A stretch of 34,410 nt of DNA. Origin: Magnetococcales bacterium HCHbin5 (GTDB taxonomy: Bacteria > Pseudomonadota > Magnetococcia > Magnetococcales > Magnetaquicoccaceae). The translations under genes were made by a program, and so were the position numbers. The stretch spans positions 1-34,410 of the forward strand of contig PEAG01000037.1 of assembly GCA_002753505.1 (NCBI GenBank). The letters are read 5' to 3'. Positions within the stretch are counted from its first letter, which is position 1. Every line of letters begins with the position of its first letter. Shown piece by piece: positions 7,420 through 15,968 of this stretch. The notes beneath the pieces are model-generated. The model worked only from the letters and a program-made list of their open reading frames with translations, was not told the origin of the DNA and made no database searches.

Positions 7420-9915
7420 CTTCGGGTTGAGTTGGAATTTGACCATGCGTTGCCCCGGCTCCGTCGATACCTTGCGTACCCATTTCAGCTCAGCCATGAA
7501 CTCCATGACCGCCTCAGCTTCCTTCGGAGACAACCTGGGGCGCGGCAGGGATCTGCCGAGAGATCTGATTGAAAATTCCATTGTTTTGGTCTTCAAAGCC
7601 CAACGAGCCACCCTCAGAGCGGCTGCCTCCAATGCATCACCCTCTGCCATACGCTGCACACGCACCGCTTCGGACAAATGGTATTCACCAATCCGTCTGG
7701 CACGCTCCCAGGTATCCAGACTCACTTCCGACTCTGCTTCGATGATGAGGTGGGGGTACTCCATGAGGTGCAGCACCAGGGCTGCCTTGACCGTAGCCGA
7801 CACCGCCTTGCTGGCAATGTCCCGCACATCCTCCAGGTCGCGCCCCTCTGCCATCTGCACCTCCACCATGTTGTGCCATTGCCGCCGCGACTCACTGGCC
7901 GCTGGAGATAACTTGGCCAGATGGCAGGCTGGTTTGCCATCCGTCTGTGGTATCTCTGTATTCAGCAGGCCGAGGACAGTATCCTCATACGGTTGCAGGA
8001 TGAACTCGTTGAGGCCGGATTCGTTCATCTCCTCCAGGCGGGTGCCCACCAGGGAGGGAAGCCAAACGGGCCAGATGCGGGCCAGTGCCCCCGACTCCCG
8101 CAGTGAAGGATGACGGGCTGCCTCCAGATATTTGTCCGGCTGGATCATGATGCAGACATTGAGGCATGGATTCACAATCATCCGGTCCTCTGGGCCGTTC
8201 TCATTGCCCACCCGGTCACGGGTAATGGTGTCGCCAGAGATGCCTGCCAGGTAAATGGCGTCTCCCGTGCGGTCTTTTCCAGAATATTTGCCCATGATGG
8301 CGTCGAAGACGGGCCGCCCTTCACCGGAAAGAACAGCGTATTCACCACCCCGGATGTGCATCCGCTGAAACAGACGTTCTTCTGTGGCATCGGAGCTGAA
8401 CATGCGGGGGTGTGGGGGAACGATGAGTCGCTTGCACTCCTCTGCAGCCATCTTTTGGATGACCGCCTGTTGCTGTTCCTCAGACAGTTTTGAACTGGTT
8501 GCCTGCTTTTTCATGGCGAGCAAAATCGTGTCGAGTATTTGGTTGTTGGTGTTGACCTCGGCGACATGTTGGCGATAGGCATCCATTTCGCCCTGAATCC
8601 ATTTGTCCAGGACGCGGTTCATGATATTGAACGGGGGGCTCTTGCGCTCACCGCTGGCCGCAATCAGGACGTGGAACATGGCTGGGTAGTGGTAGAGACC
8701 GGGCCGTTCCTGGATACGGGCCTTCTTTCCAATCACCAGGGCCATCACCGACAGCCCGATTACCGCCGGGGAAGCACCCGGCACCTTGACGAAGCGGGCC
8801 ACCTCGCAAGCCGCATCACGCAACACGCTCGGCAAGGCATCCAATGGGTAGGGGCGCGGTTCCTCATGATCCTGGGAAATAGGGATGGGGTCAGGCCAAA
8901 CATCCTGCGGGGAATCGTCCACGAAAGGCTCATCCTGGCAAGAAAAACACGACATGACAGTGTTCTGCTGATTGGTGCCGTCCCATACAATGTGATGCAT
9001 CTCCTGCCGCTCAGCGTTGGCCAGAAATTCATGAACATTCATCCCTTCGATGATGGCATCGGCCGCATCCCATTTGGGTGGCTTATCATCGGGGGGAATC
9101 AGAATGGCAACGTACACAACACCGGCCTGCATAGCCGCACGGGTTACGTCGACGGCATAGTCCCAGCCGACCTTGTCCTTGTCCGGCCAGATCAGCAGAT
9201 TTTTGCCTGCCAACGGCGACCAGTCTGTTTTGTTGATCGGTGCTTTGGCTCCATGCATGGAAGTGGTGGCGACAATGCCGACTGACAGCAATGCATCAGC
9301 ACACTTTTCGCCTTCAACAAACACAACGTCGCTGATGCCTGCCATTTCTGGCTGGTGGTAAAGAGGCCACAAACCTTCCGGATCTTGTTTCTTGCCCGTT
9401 TTTACGTCATAAGGCCGGTACGTCTTTTTTCCATTAGGCGGATCGTACCGGTACACACAACAGATCAACTTCCCGCCTTTACTGAAATAGTCCCATTTGC
9501 CGGTATGGGGGCCAAGATCATCCATGGGCGGGCCGTTCCGGTTGGCCTTGGAACGCGCAACGGGAGTGGCATCCCCCAACCAAGTGGCAATCTCGTCCAG
9601 GATTTTGGCAAAGTCTCTCCGGGCATCCAGATGATGCACCTCTGCCCACAGGCCAATGATGTCACCCCCCTGGCCCGTGGCGTGATCAAACCACATCCCA
9701 GCCTTGGGGCCGGTGAGTTCCACGACCATGCTGTCACCTGGGTTGCCTTGCACATCGCCGACGTAGAATTTGCCACTGCGAACCTTCCCGGCTGGCAACA
9801 GGTAAGCCAGGGCAGATTCCAGGCACTCCAGCAGGCGGGCCTTCAACCGGTCAACGTTGGGTCGTGATTCGGGAGATGGGCCAGTAGTGGCTTTGTGGTT
9901 GAAATCCATCATCAT
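7378..9915 (-). CDS. TOPRIM primase with DUF3987 helicase-like domain
   Basis: The 845-residue protein probably starts at 9915, the first of three ATG codons, overlapping the nuclease stop as TGATG. Residues 15-130 resemble a phage primase N-terminal domain (FYVGDVQGNPGDS, MWFDHATGQGGDIIGLW). A TOPRIM domain follows with Glu in VVFVEGEKCADALL and DxD-like Asp in LIWPDKDKVGW. The C-terminal half matches DUF3987, including FHVLIAASGERKSPP, a P-loop-like segment. The likely role is priming and helicase work at the phage replication fork. The end is odd: the last residues repeat Cys-Ala-Asn, encoded by 9-bp tandem repeats that continue in inverted form after the stop. It is coupled to the nuclease gene upstream. 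Confidence 0.85.
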   Translation of the reverse strand: MMMDFNHKATTGPSPESRPNVDRLKARLLECLESALAYLLPAGKVRSGKFYVGDVQGNPGDSMVVELTGPKAGMWFDHATGQGGDIIGLWAEVHHLDARRDFAKILDEIATWLGDATPVARSKANRNGPPMDDLGPHTGKWDYFSKGGKLICCVYRYDPPNGKKTYRPYDVKTGKKQDPEGLWPLYHQPEMAGISDVVFVEGEKCADALLSVGIVATTSMHGAKAPINKTDWSPLAGKNLLIWPDKDKVGWDYAVDVTRAAMQAGVVYVAILIPPDDKPPKWDAADAIIEGMNVHEFLANAERQEMHHIVWDGTNQQNTVMSCFSCQDEPFVDDSPQDVWPDPIPISQDHEEPRPYPLDALPSVLRDAACEVARFVKVPGASPAVIGLSVMALVIGKKARIQERPGLYHYPAMFHVLIAASGERKSPPFNIMNRVLDKWIQGEMDAYRQHVAEVNTNNQILDTILLAMKKQATSSKLSEEQQQAVIQKMAAEECKRLIVPPHPRMFSSDATEERLFQRMHIRGGEYAVLSGEGRPVFDAIMGKYSGKDRTGDAIYLAGISGDTITRDRVGNENGPEDRMIVNPCLNVCIMIQPDKYLEAARHPSLRESGALARIWPVWLPSLVGTRLEEMNESGLNEFILQPYEDTVLGLLNTEIPQTDGKPACHLAKLSPAASESRRQWHNMVEVQMAEGRDLEDVRDIASKAVSATVKAALVLHLMEYPHLIIEAESEVSLDTWERARRIGEYHLSEAVRVQRMAEGDALEAAALRVARWALKTKTMEFSIRSLGRSLPRPRLSPKEAEAVMEFMAELKWVRKVSTEPGQRMVKFQLNPKCANCANCANCARV

Positions 9916-10667
9916 CAGAGCCTCCAACAACGGTCCTGCCAGTCACAAAACCGGCATTCGAAGTGGCTGGGATCACGGGTGATGCGGGGCAGCAGGTCAT
10001 GCGCCTCGGTGGCCTGGAGGACACGCACCGCCCGATCTGTCATGCGTTGCGCCAACCCGGCATCGAAGGGCACCAGCTCAAAATGCAACTCGGCGGTGTC
10101 CTTGTTGATGGCGACGAACAGGGCCGGGTTTTCCGAGATGCCGGGGGCAACGGGTTCCATATAGGCCTGATAGGTGGCAATCTGCGCGGCATAGACCGGC
10201 TTGGAGAGGGTCACCCCACGCTTGACAGTGTCGTTCCAGGATTTGTTGTTGAGGGATTTGCACTCCCACAAGGCCGGGTAGCCCATGGGCACCTCCAGGG
10301 GACCACCGGCAATGATGCCGTCCACGTGCCCCCGGATGCGCCCCTTGGCCACCGAGAAACCAAACTGCCCGCCATCCCGTTTCTCGGTAACCAGATTGAA
10401 CCCGGCGGCCCGCAACCACCGAATGGCCAACGCCTCAAAGAGATGCCCGGCGGCAAAGATGCGCAGGGTCTTGCCACCGAAGCCCCGCTCTGCATCACGG
10501 GGCGCACCGGCGTACTCGAACTGCAACGCCCGCTCGCAGGCAACGCCCAGACGAGAGCCGCCCAGGTATTCTCTGCGTGGAGAGGCCGCTTCCTCGGCCA
10601 CCAGGGCGGCATCAATCAGCCCGGTGACGATTTCAGCAAAGGTGGCGGTGTGGTTGAGGTCGATCAT
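9915..10667 (-). CDS. PD-(D/E)XK nuclease with four-cysteine cluster
   Basis: The 250-residue product starts at 10667, where ATGA overlaps the methyltransferase stop. GHVDGII and LWECKSLNN provide the Asp and Glu-x-Lys of a PD-(D/E)XK nuclease core. One cysteine lies early (RLGVACERAL) and three near the end (CRFCDWQDRCW), the spacing seen in Cas4- and AddB-like nucleases that hold an iron-sulfur cluster. The likely role is a RecB-like or Cas4-like exonuclease supplying single strands for recombination, together with the Sak4-like ATPase and SSB-like protein of the same operon. The metal cluster and exonuclease polarity are inferred from the family. A CRISPR Cas4 is not indicated: no cas1, cas2 or array is present. 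Confidence 0.85.
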   Translation of the reverse strand: MIDLNHTATFAEIVTGLIDAALVAEEAASPRREYLGGSRLGVACERALQFEYAGAPRDAERGFGGKTLRIFAAGHLFEALAIRWLRAAGFNLVTEKRDGGQFGFSVAKGRIRGHVDGIIAGGPLEVPMGYPALWECKSLNNKSWNDTVKRGVTLSKPVYAAQIATYQAYMEPVAPGISENPALFVAINKDTAELHFELVPFDAGLAQRMTDRAVRVLQATEAHDLLPRITRDPSHFECRFCDWQDRCWRL

Positions 10668-11449
10668 GGTTGTCTGTACTCCATCACTGCCCTGACAAAT
10701 TCCGCCGCGACTTGCGGCACAAGAGCGTTCCCGTATCCGCACAACTTGACCACCCGGGCGGGAACCCCATGAGCCAACGGGTGTGTTCCGGGTTCAACAG
10801 GCCGCACGCTGCCATCGGTGAGGCGGATCCAGTCGCATCCCAACCAGGGATTGCGTACAAGACCACTCGCGCCAGAGGCTGGCCCTTCGTCCCGTACAGC
10901 TCCGACGCGGATTTCCGGCTGCGATCCGAGCGGTAGTCCCTGGCCGTTGGCGTTGGCCAGCCAGAAAATGCGTTGCCGGAGGTGCGGTGCCCCGACGCTA
11001 CAAGCTGGCAGCACCGCCGCCCCGCAGGCGTAATCCAGGGCTTCCAAATCGCTGCATACAAGATCGAGCCACCGGGCCCCGCCAACCCGGCCAACCTGCT
11101 CGCCAAAAACCGTTGCAGGGCGACACTGCCGGATGAGCCAGTGCCAGGCAGGCCACAGGTGCCGCTGGTCAACAAACCCAAGTCGGCGGCCTGCCTGGCT
11201 GAAAGGTTGGCAGGGACATGACCCGGTCCAGACCGGCCTGTCGTCCGGCCACCCGGCCATCCGGAGGGCGCAGGACCACCCTCCGATGCCGGCGAAAAAA
11301 TGGTGCTGGTCGTATCCACCCAGCTCTTCGGGCAAGACATCCTCGATACTCCTCTCATCCACATCCCCGGCCGCAACCAATCCACGCTGGATCAGTGCCC
11401 GAAGCCATGCGGCCATGGCCGGATTGTTTTCGTTGTAATATGCCGTCAT
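10664..11449 (-). CDS. C5-cytosine DNA methyltransferase
   Basis: The 261-residue protein has the main motifs of C5-cytosine methyltransferases in order: FAGIGGWSCAL for AdoMet binding (residues 52-62), SCPCQPFSQAGR with catalytic Cys80, GEQV in place of the usual ENV, LRQRIFWLA for the QRR motif, and GYGNALVPQVA near the end. The target-recognition region is short, as in other compact phage Dcm enzymes, so its DNA target cannot be read off. No restriction enzyme is adjacent, so an anti-restriction or regulatory role is likelier than a full R-M system. It is coupled to the nuclease gene by ATGA overlap. The start at 11449 has a modest GAAGG about ten bases upstream. Confidence 0.9.
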   Translation of the reverse strand: MTAYYNENNPAMAAWLRALIQRGLVAAGDVDERSIEDVLPEELGGYDQHHFFAGIGGWSCALRMAGWPDDRPVWTGSCPCQPFSQAGRRLGFVDQRHLWPAWHWLIRQCRPATVFGEQVGRVGGARWLDLVCSDLEALDYACGAAVLPACSVGAPHLRQRIFWLANANGQGLPLGSQPEIRVGAVRDEGPASGASGLVRNPWLGCDWIRLTDGSVRPVEPGTHPLAHGVPARVVKLCGYGNALVPQVAAEFVRAVMEYRQP

Positions 11450-11505
11450 CCTGCATACGCCTTCAGACCGGGATAGTTGATGTCGATCATGGTCAGAGTT
11501 CTGAA

Positions 11506-11979
11506 TCAGGTGATTTCTTGGCGCAATTTCAAGCCTCGCGCTGCCAGCTTTGATTCAACTTCGTTCAAACAAACTCTTCCAAAATTGATGAATCTCAGCA
11601 GCTCGTTTCTTGAGAATGAACACAATTGGTCAACCGTCTTAATTCCTTCACGTTCCATGACCATCAACAAACGAGCGGATGTGTTTGAACGATGGAAGAA
11701 GGGAACATCATTTCTTTCAAACCTTGCACACTCCTCACCAGGATTAGAGAAGCGAACTATCGTGCACAGCATCTCATTTGGGAGTCCGGTTACCAAATTC
11801 GTCCCATATAATGGTAAGGCACACATAAAATTACGCTCATTTGTCAGCGCATTGCATTCCTTGCAAGCCCGTCTTTCAATGCGACAATATTTGCAGTCAC
11901 GACAATACATGGCCGTTTTCTCCTTGTTTTCCATTGTTATTGTTGCGAGAAGGGAGGCTTTTAAGTGCTCAATACCCAT
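11506..11979 (-). CDS. cysteine-rich/RNA polymerase alpha-CTD-like fusion protein
   Basis: The 157-residue frame has cysteines at 26, 29, 32, 39, 42, 53, 72 and 84, starting YCRDCKYC, like a small cysteine-rich phage protein family that probably binds metal. Residues 100-156 align without gaps to the alpha-CTD of the RpoA encoded at 26,434..27,426, sharing GI, NFGR, L-x-E and GL-x-L. Arg103 matches E. coli R265 and Gly134 matches G296, but the positions of N268, C269, K271, K298 and S299 are Met, Val, Glu, Val and Cys, so ordinary UP-element contacts are mostly lost. Two starts are good: 11979 (AGAGGTG, 10 bp after the upstream stop) and 11910 (AAGGAG), the latter giving a protein beginning MYCRDCKYC. 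A transcription role is inferred. Confidence 0.75.
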   Translation of the reverse strand: MGIEHLKASLLATITMENKEKTAMYCRDCKYCRIERRACKECNALTNERNFMCALPLYGTNLVTGLPNEMLCTIVRFSNPGEECARFERNDVPFFHRSNTSARLLMVMEREGIKTVDQLCSFSRNELLRFINFGRVCLNEVESKLAARGLKLRQEIT

Positions 11980-11988
11980 TTTTCACCT

Positions 11989-12411
11989 CTAGAACGGAAT
12001 GTCGTCGTTGTGTGTGTTGAAATAGTGCTGATAGGCGGTGATGACCACTTCCACCAAAGTCAGCACCTCCTGCTTGCTGTAGTCCGCCATGGGGCGGTTC
12101 ATACCGATGCTGCCGACATACTCCCCCAGGGGAGCCAACGTGGCGGCCATGGCCGCCCGTTCGAGTTCTGTTGCGTCCGTCATGGATGTCACTCCCAATA
12201 GTTTTTCCCTGGATAAAGCCCTCACATGCCCGGCCAGATGGATCAAAAGCAGATCCGGTGACCGGCGCAGAATCCTGCTGAAAATCTCTTTCTCCCGTTC
12301 CGGCAACTCATCCAGCGCAACCCGACGTCCCCTCACACCCGGAGGCAGAGAAGAAAACCCACGCTTGGGGGTGTGCCAGGTACTGCGCTGCCGTGTCCAG
12401 ATGGTTACCAT
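11989..12411 (-). CDS. small conserved phage protein, DUF6511-like C-terminus
   Basis: The C-terminal 64 residues, starting MTDATELERAAMAATLAPLG and ending YFNTHNDDIPF, resemble a small conserved phage family (DUF6511-like) with the middle pattern MADYSKQEVLTLVEVV. Two gene models fit: a 140-residue protein from ATG 12411 (AAAGGT upstream), or a 64-residue protein from ATG 12183 (GGGAGTG upstream). The 76 extra residues of the longer form look protein-like, with ELPEREKEIFSRILRR and LLLIHLAGHVRAL helices, so I prefer it. A still longer frame would read through the pentamer repeats at 12,430-12,510 and overlap the helicase gene; I reject that. Function is unknown. It is closely followed by the alpha-CTD fusion gene. 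Confidence 0.6.
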   Translation of the reverse strand: MVTIWTRQRSTWHTPKRGFSSLPPGVRGRRVALDELPEREKEIFSRILRRSPDLLLIHLAGHVRALSREKLLGVTSMTDATELERAAMAATLAPLGEYVGSIGMNRPMADYSKQEVLTLVEVVITAYQHYFNTHNDDIPF

Positions 12412-12435
12412 TTCAATCGTTACCTTTGTTGAAAC

Positions 12436-12510
12436 CCGTGCCTTGCCATGCCGTGCAGTGCTCCGCCACGCCTCGCCATGCCACGCCAAGCTGTGCCTTA
12501 CTTGTCTCGC
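12436..12510. repeat. GCCNN pentamer block (single)
   Basis: About 15 consecutive 5-bp units of the form NNGCC on the plus strand (GTGCC, TTGCC, ATGCC, then variants) lie between the end of the helicase gene and the start of the small conserved gene. The preceding GAAACCC resembles the A-rich AAAACCC that begins blocks of the larger array at 16,633-17,229. This appears to be a separate single copy of the same element. Confidence 0.8.
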
Positions 12511-12524
12511 CGCGATATTCAGAA

Positions 12525-14201
12525 TCATGCAATCAATTGTTCCTGTTGCAACCCAGCACCGAACACCAAGCTTTGAATGACTTTTTTGTTGAATTTGAAA
12601 GTCAACAAGCATGATGCTTGATATCGATTCAAGCTGTGGTCGTAACGGTATTCCGCCGGCAGATATTGAAGTTGCTTTTCAGTTGGCATTTCGTTGAGCC
12701 AACGCTTTGTCTTATGGGCACCATTTTCATTTTCGCGCTCGCAAAGCCAGTCATCGGCCGCTGCCAGACAGACGATTCGTTCACCGATGGAGAGCAGACG
12801 TGCAGCAGAACCGGTGGCCCCGCCCACTGCGTACCAGCGACCGTTGAGGAAAAAGATCCCGCTCCAGGCGGTGAAACCGTTGGCCAGCAAGGCCGCGTCG
12901 TCACCGAAGAGGTCCACCCAGAGAAAATTGGACCGTGCCAGCAGATCGACCTCCGTCATCACAAAATCGCTGATGGCCTCCGGACCACTGTTCTCGTCCT
13001 TCTCCCAGACATGCCCGCAGAGAGGACACTCCCGGACAGCCAAGGGAACAATGGCCTCGCACTCCGGGCACACCTTGGTGGGAGCCTCCCCGGTGCCGGT
13101 GCGGCCATCCAGATCCACGTCCTGCTCCAGAGAGCCATGCAGCAGGGTGGAGATACCGAAGTCCAGGACGACGCAATCCGTTTTGACGACTCCGGGGTGT
13201 TCGTTGGGGTCTACTGTCCGCAGCCCCCGACCCACCATCTGAATGAGGGTGGACTTGTACGAACTGGGCCGCAGCAGCACGACGCAGGAGGTGGGCGGGT
13301 GGTCCCACCCCTCCGTCAGCACGGCCACGTTGACCACCAACCGAGCATCGTTCTTTTCAAATCGCCGCAGCACCGTCCGCCGCTCACCGTCGGGCAGTTC
13401 GCCATGAACCAGGACCGCACTCTCCCCCGAGGCGTTGAAGGCGTCGGTGACGTTGCGGGCATGGTCCACGGTGGAGCAAAACACCACGGTCTGGCGGTGC
13501 CCGGCCTGCTCCTTCCAATGCCGGATGACCGCCTCGGTAATCGGGGCCTTGTTCATGATCCGGTCAACCTCAGCCATGTCGAAATCGTCGGCGGTTCTTC
13601 GGACGTTGCGCAGGGATTCGCCAGCACCGATATCAACAACAAAGGTCCGGGGCGGCACCAAGTGGCCGGAGCGAATCAACTCGCCCAGACGTACCTGGTC
13701 CGCCACGTTGGAGAAGATGGGGCGCAACGCCTTTTTGTCGCCCCTCATGGGGGTGGCAGTCACTCCGTAGAGGCGGCACTGCGGATTGCGCTCCCTGGCG
13801 GTATCGATGATGCGGCGATAGCCCGCTGCGGCTGCATGATGGGCCTCGTCGATCACCAGCAGATCCAACGGCGGCATGTTGTCCAGATTGCTCTGCCGCG
13901 CCAGGGTGGGCACCATGGCAAAGGTGGTCCGCCCCCGCCACGACTTGGACTCTGCATCCACGATGGAAGTGGAGAGACCGGGGTTGACCCGGCAGAACTT
14001 GGTGACGTTCTGCCGAGTCAACTCATCCCGATGGGCCAGAACACAGGCCTTGCCACCATTGGCCAGCATCCGACCAACCACGGCGGACAAACACAAAGTT
14101 TTGCCCATGCCGGTTGGGGCTACCGCCAGAGTGTTGCCGTGCTCGTGGAGGGCCTCCACCGACCGATCCACAAAAACCTGTTGTCTGGGCCTGAGAATCA
14201 T
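12525..14201 (-). CDS. superfamily 2 DEAH-box helicase with zinc-finger
   Basis: The 558-residue protein begins at 14201 after GGGAGACAGGGG. It has a Walker A motif APTGMGKT (28-35), DEAH at 118-121, GVTATPMRGD (motif III), and C-terminal helicase motifs including QMVGRGLRTV. A four-cysteine zinc-finger-like part (CPECEAIVP ... CPLCGHVW) follows. It belongs with the RecG/UvsW/type III-like DEAD/DEAH helicases found in phage replication modules and probably unwinds or remodels branched DNA. The C-terminal 150 residues are not recognised. It follows the SSB-like gene by 15 bp. After its stop comes the single pentamer block. Transcription-associated remodelling is another possibility. Confidence 0.88.
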   Translation of the reverse strand: MILRPRQQVFVDRSVEALHEHGNTLAVAPTGMGKTLCLSAVVGRMLANGGKACVLAHRDELTRQNVTKFCRVNPGLSTSIVDAESKSWRGRTTFAMVPTLARQSNLDNMPPLDLLVIDEAHHAAAAGYRRIIDTARERNPQCRLYGVTATPMRGDKKALRPIFSNVADQVRLGELIRSGHLVPPRTFVVDIGAGESLRNVRRTADDFDMAEVDRIMNKAPITEAVIRHWKEQAGHRQTVVFCSTVDHARNVTDAFNASGESAVLVHGELPDGERRTVLRRFEKNDARLVVNVAVLTEGWDHPPTSCVVLLRPSSYKSTLIQMVGRGLRTVDPNEHPGVVKTDCVVLDFGISTLLHGSLEQDVDLDGRTGTGEAPTKVCPECEAIVPLAVRECPLCGHVWEKDENSGPEAISDFVMTEVDLLARSNFLWVDLFGDDAALLANGFTAWSGIFFLNGRWYAVGGATGSAARLLSIGERIVCLAAADDWLCERENENGAHKTKRWLNEMPTEKQLQYLPAEYRYDHSLNRYQASCLLTFKFNKKVIQSLVFGAGLQQEQLIA

Positions 14202-14216
14202 CCCCTGTCTCCCTGT

Positions 14217-15077
14217 TTACTGCGCCCACGTCGGGCGGGCGAAAGTGCCACCAGCGTTCTGTGCCTGGGCAGGTGCCTGCTGTTGGGGCTGATACCCATT
14301 GGTTGCGGGTGCCGGTTGCTGCTGGGGCTGGAATCCGGTCGCTGCCGGAGCCTGCACCTGGGGTTGCGCCTGCGTCTGAAACGCAGCCTGCGGTTGTGCC
14401 TGCGTTTGAGAGGGAGCCTGCGCCGGTGCCTGGAACACAGCCGGAGCCTGTGCCGCAGGTTGAAAAGTGGACTGACCCTGTGCCTGAGGTTGAAACCCGG
14501 ACTGGGCATGACCGCCTCCGGACGCCGGACGGAACGAGGTGGACGGTTGGAATCCTGCCGCCGCCGGGACCGCCCCGGATTGGAAGGCGACATATTCCTT
14601 GTGGTCCGGGGTGACGGCAAACTTGATGACATTTTTGGGTTGATCATTTTGATCCCTCTCCACGTCAATCTTGGCCAAAAACTCGATGCCATCCAGATCG
14701 GCAAACCCGCGAATGCGGCGGGCTTCCATGGCACGCGGGGTGGTATCCTTGTCCGACAGGCCGTGCGCAGAGTTGAGAATGCCACGGATGAAAGCCCTCC
14801 CCATGTTGGCCCAATCGTGGCCTTTGGGACTGTAGAGGCCAATCAGGCTCCAGATCTTGCGTTTGGCGAATTCCCCCTGGGTCACCACAAACTCGCAGTT
14901 CAGGTAGACCGCATCGCTCTCCTTGGCACGGGTGGCATAGCCCCCGGTCCAACCCTGAATGTGGTCATCCAGACCACCAGGCTTGATCGTCATGCGCACA
15001 GGTGCAACAGCCCCCTTCGGAATAAGATCAAAGTTGTTCTGCGCGTCGGCGTCATTGAAGTCGTTCCATGCTGGCAT
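14217..15077 (-). CDS. SSB-like protein with Gln/Pro/Ala-rich tail
   Basis: The 286-residue protein has a globular N-terminal part of about 165 residues, followed by a long tail of Gln, Pro and Ala with repeated FQPQ- and YQPQQQ-like units. The N-terminal part contains KPGGLDDHIQGWTGGYA and FAKRKIWSLIGLYSPKG. This arrangement, and its place directly after the Sak4-like gene, suggest a phage single-stranded-DNA-binding protein that works with the annealing ATPase; an OB-fold is inferred, not shown. The C-terminus ends with Phe-Ala-Arg-Pro-Thr-Trp-Ala-Gln rather than an acidic SSB tip. The tail gives the region low complexity and produces long open frames on the other strand. Confidence 0.6.
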   Translation of the reverse strand: MPAWNDFNDADAQNNFDLIPKGAVAPVRMTIKPGGLDDHIQGWTGGYATRAKESDAVYLNCEFVVTQGEFAKRKIWSLIGLYSPKGHDWANMGRAFIRGILNSAHGLSDKDTTPRAMEARRIRGFADLDGIEFLAKIDVERDQNDQPKNVIKFAVTPDHKEYVAFQSGAVPAAAGFQPSTSFRPASGGGHAQSGFQPQAQGQSTFQPAAQAPAVFQAPAQAPSQTQAQPQAAFQTQAQPQVQAPAATGFQPQQQPAPATNGYQPQQQAPAQAQNAGGTFARPTWAQ

Positions 15078-15101
15078 TTGAAAATCTCCTATGTGATGTC
15101 G

Positions 15102-15968
15102 TTAGTTGGTTGCGGTGTTGGCCTCGGCGGGAGCCGGTTGGCCGTATTCAAGACGCTCCTGGATGGGGCGAACCGGACCACTGATTTTGGCCATCAGACG
15201 TCCCAGATGCGGTTCCTCAACGGTGGTCAAACGCCCGGAACGATCCTTGGCAGGAAAGCCCCAGGGGTTCATGGTCTGACAGACGAAGGCCCGGAAAAGC
15301 TGGCCGGTCTCGGTGGGCAGTTCCGCCATGGTGATCACCTGATCAACGATGCCCGGCAACTCCAGACCGGTCTTGCTGCCTTCAATCTGCGGTGCGAAGT
15401 ACCGCTTGTTGAAGTCGTCAAACTTTTCATCCAGAATGCCGACAAAGAAAATGTTCTTCTCTCGAGTGTGCTGGATGTGGCTCAACCAGCTGATCATCTC
15501 CTGGCCGTGCAGGCCGTAGGCTCCGCGCAAATCCGGTTTACCGGTCTTTTCGCTGAACGCCTGCGGTTGCCCCTTGCACCAGTGGAAGCAGAGCCGACCG
15601 GCCACGGTCAAGGAATCGACGAAGATGGTCTGGTACTTGTCCAGAATCCTGGGGTCGCCGAATTGGGCGCAGACCGCATTGTAATGGGCCTGGGAGAAAT
15701 ACTGGTCGTTGCGCAGTGCCGGGTTGGGGCCGCCGATGAAGACCGCAAAATCCCGGCACTCGTCCCAGGTGCGTGGGCGAATGGTATCGCCGGGCCATCC
15801 CTCCACCGCCAAGTCGCCCGCTTCCAGATCGAAGAACAGGGTGGTTGCCGGGTCCAGGCTCAACAGCAGGGTAGTTTTGCCGATGCCCGACTTGCCGAAG
15901 ATGCACGCCTTGATGCCATGCCGTTCGGCCATGCGCTGATCGGCAGTGATGATTGGGAGGGCGCACAT
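15102..15968 (-). CDS. Sak4-like RecA-fold recombination ATPase
   Basis: The 288-residue protein has the Walker A sequence GKSGIGKTT (25-33), a Walker B-like strand TIFVDSLT, and the layout of phage AAA_24/Sak4 proteins, a RecA-core-only family that anneals single strands, often with an SSB. The start at 15968 overlaps the previous stop as TAATG and has GGAGG seven bases upstream; the later Met13 (MAERHGIKA) is a weaker alternative. Its neighbours, SSB-like downstream and a conserved phage protein upstream, fit a recombination module. The call is from motif and context; the alternative is a generic phage AAA ATPase. It acts in the cytoplasm on replicating phage DNA. Confidence 0.8.
   Translation of the reverse strand: MCALPIITADQRMAERHGIKACIFGKSGIGKTTLLLSLDPATTLFFDLEAGDLAVEGWPGDTIRPRTWDECRDFAVFIGGPNPALRNDQYFSQAHYNAVCAQFGDPRILDKYQTIFVDSLTVAGRLCFHWCKGQPQAFSEKTGKPDLRGAYGLHGQEMISWLSHIQHTREKNIFFVGILDEKFDDFNKRYFAPQIEGSKTGLELPGIVDQVITMAELPTETGQLFRAFVCQTMNPWGFPAKDRSGRLTTVEEPHLGRLMAKISGPVRPIQERLEYGQPAPAEANTATN

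Noticed and set aside
9915-10667. Cas4 of a CRISPR system
   Set aside because: The four cysteines and nuclease motifs fit Cas4-like proteins, but no cas1, cas2, effector genes or spacer array occur. Gene context is phage recombination.
12618-12904. Other short frames inside the helicase gene
   Set aside because: They are shadows of the helicase frame with no RBS and no similarity.
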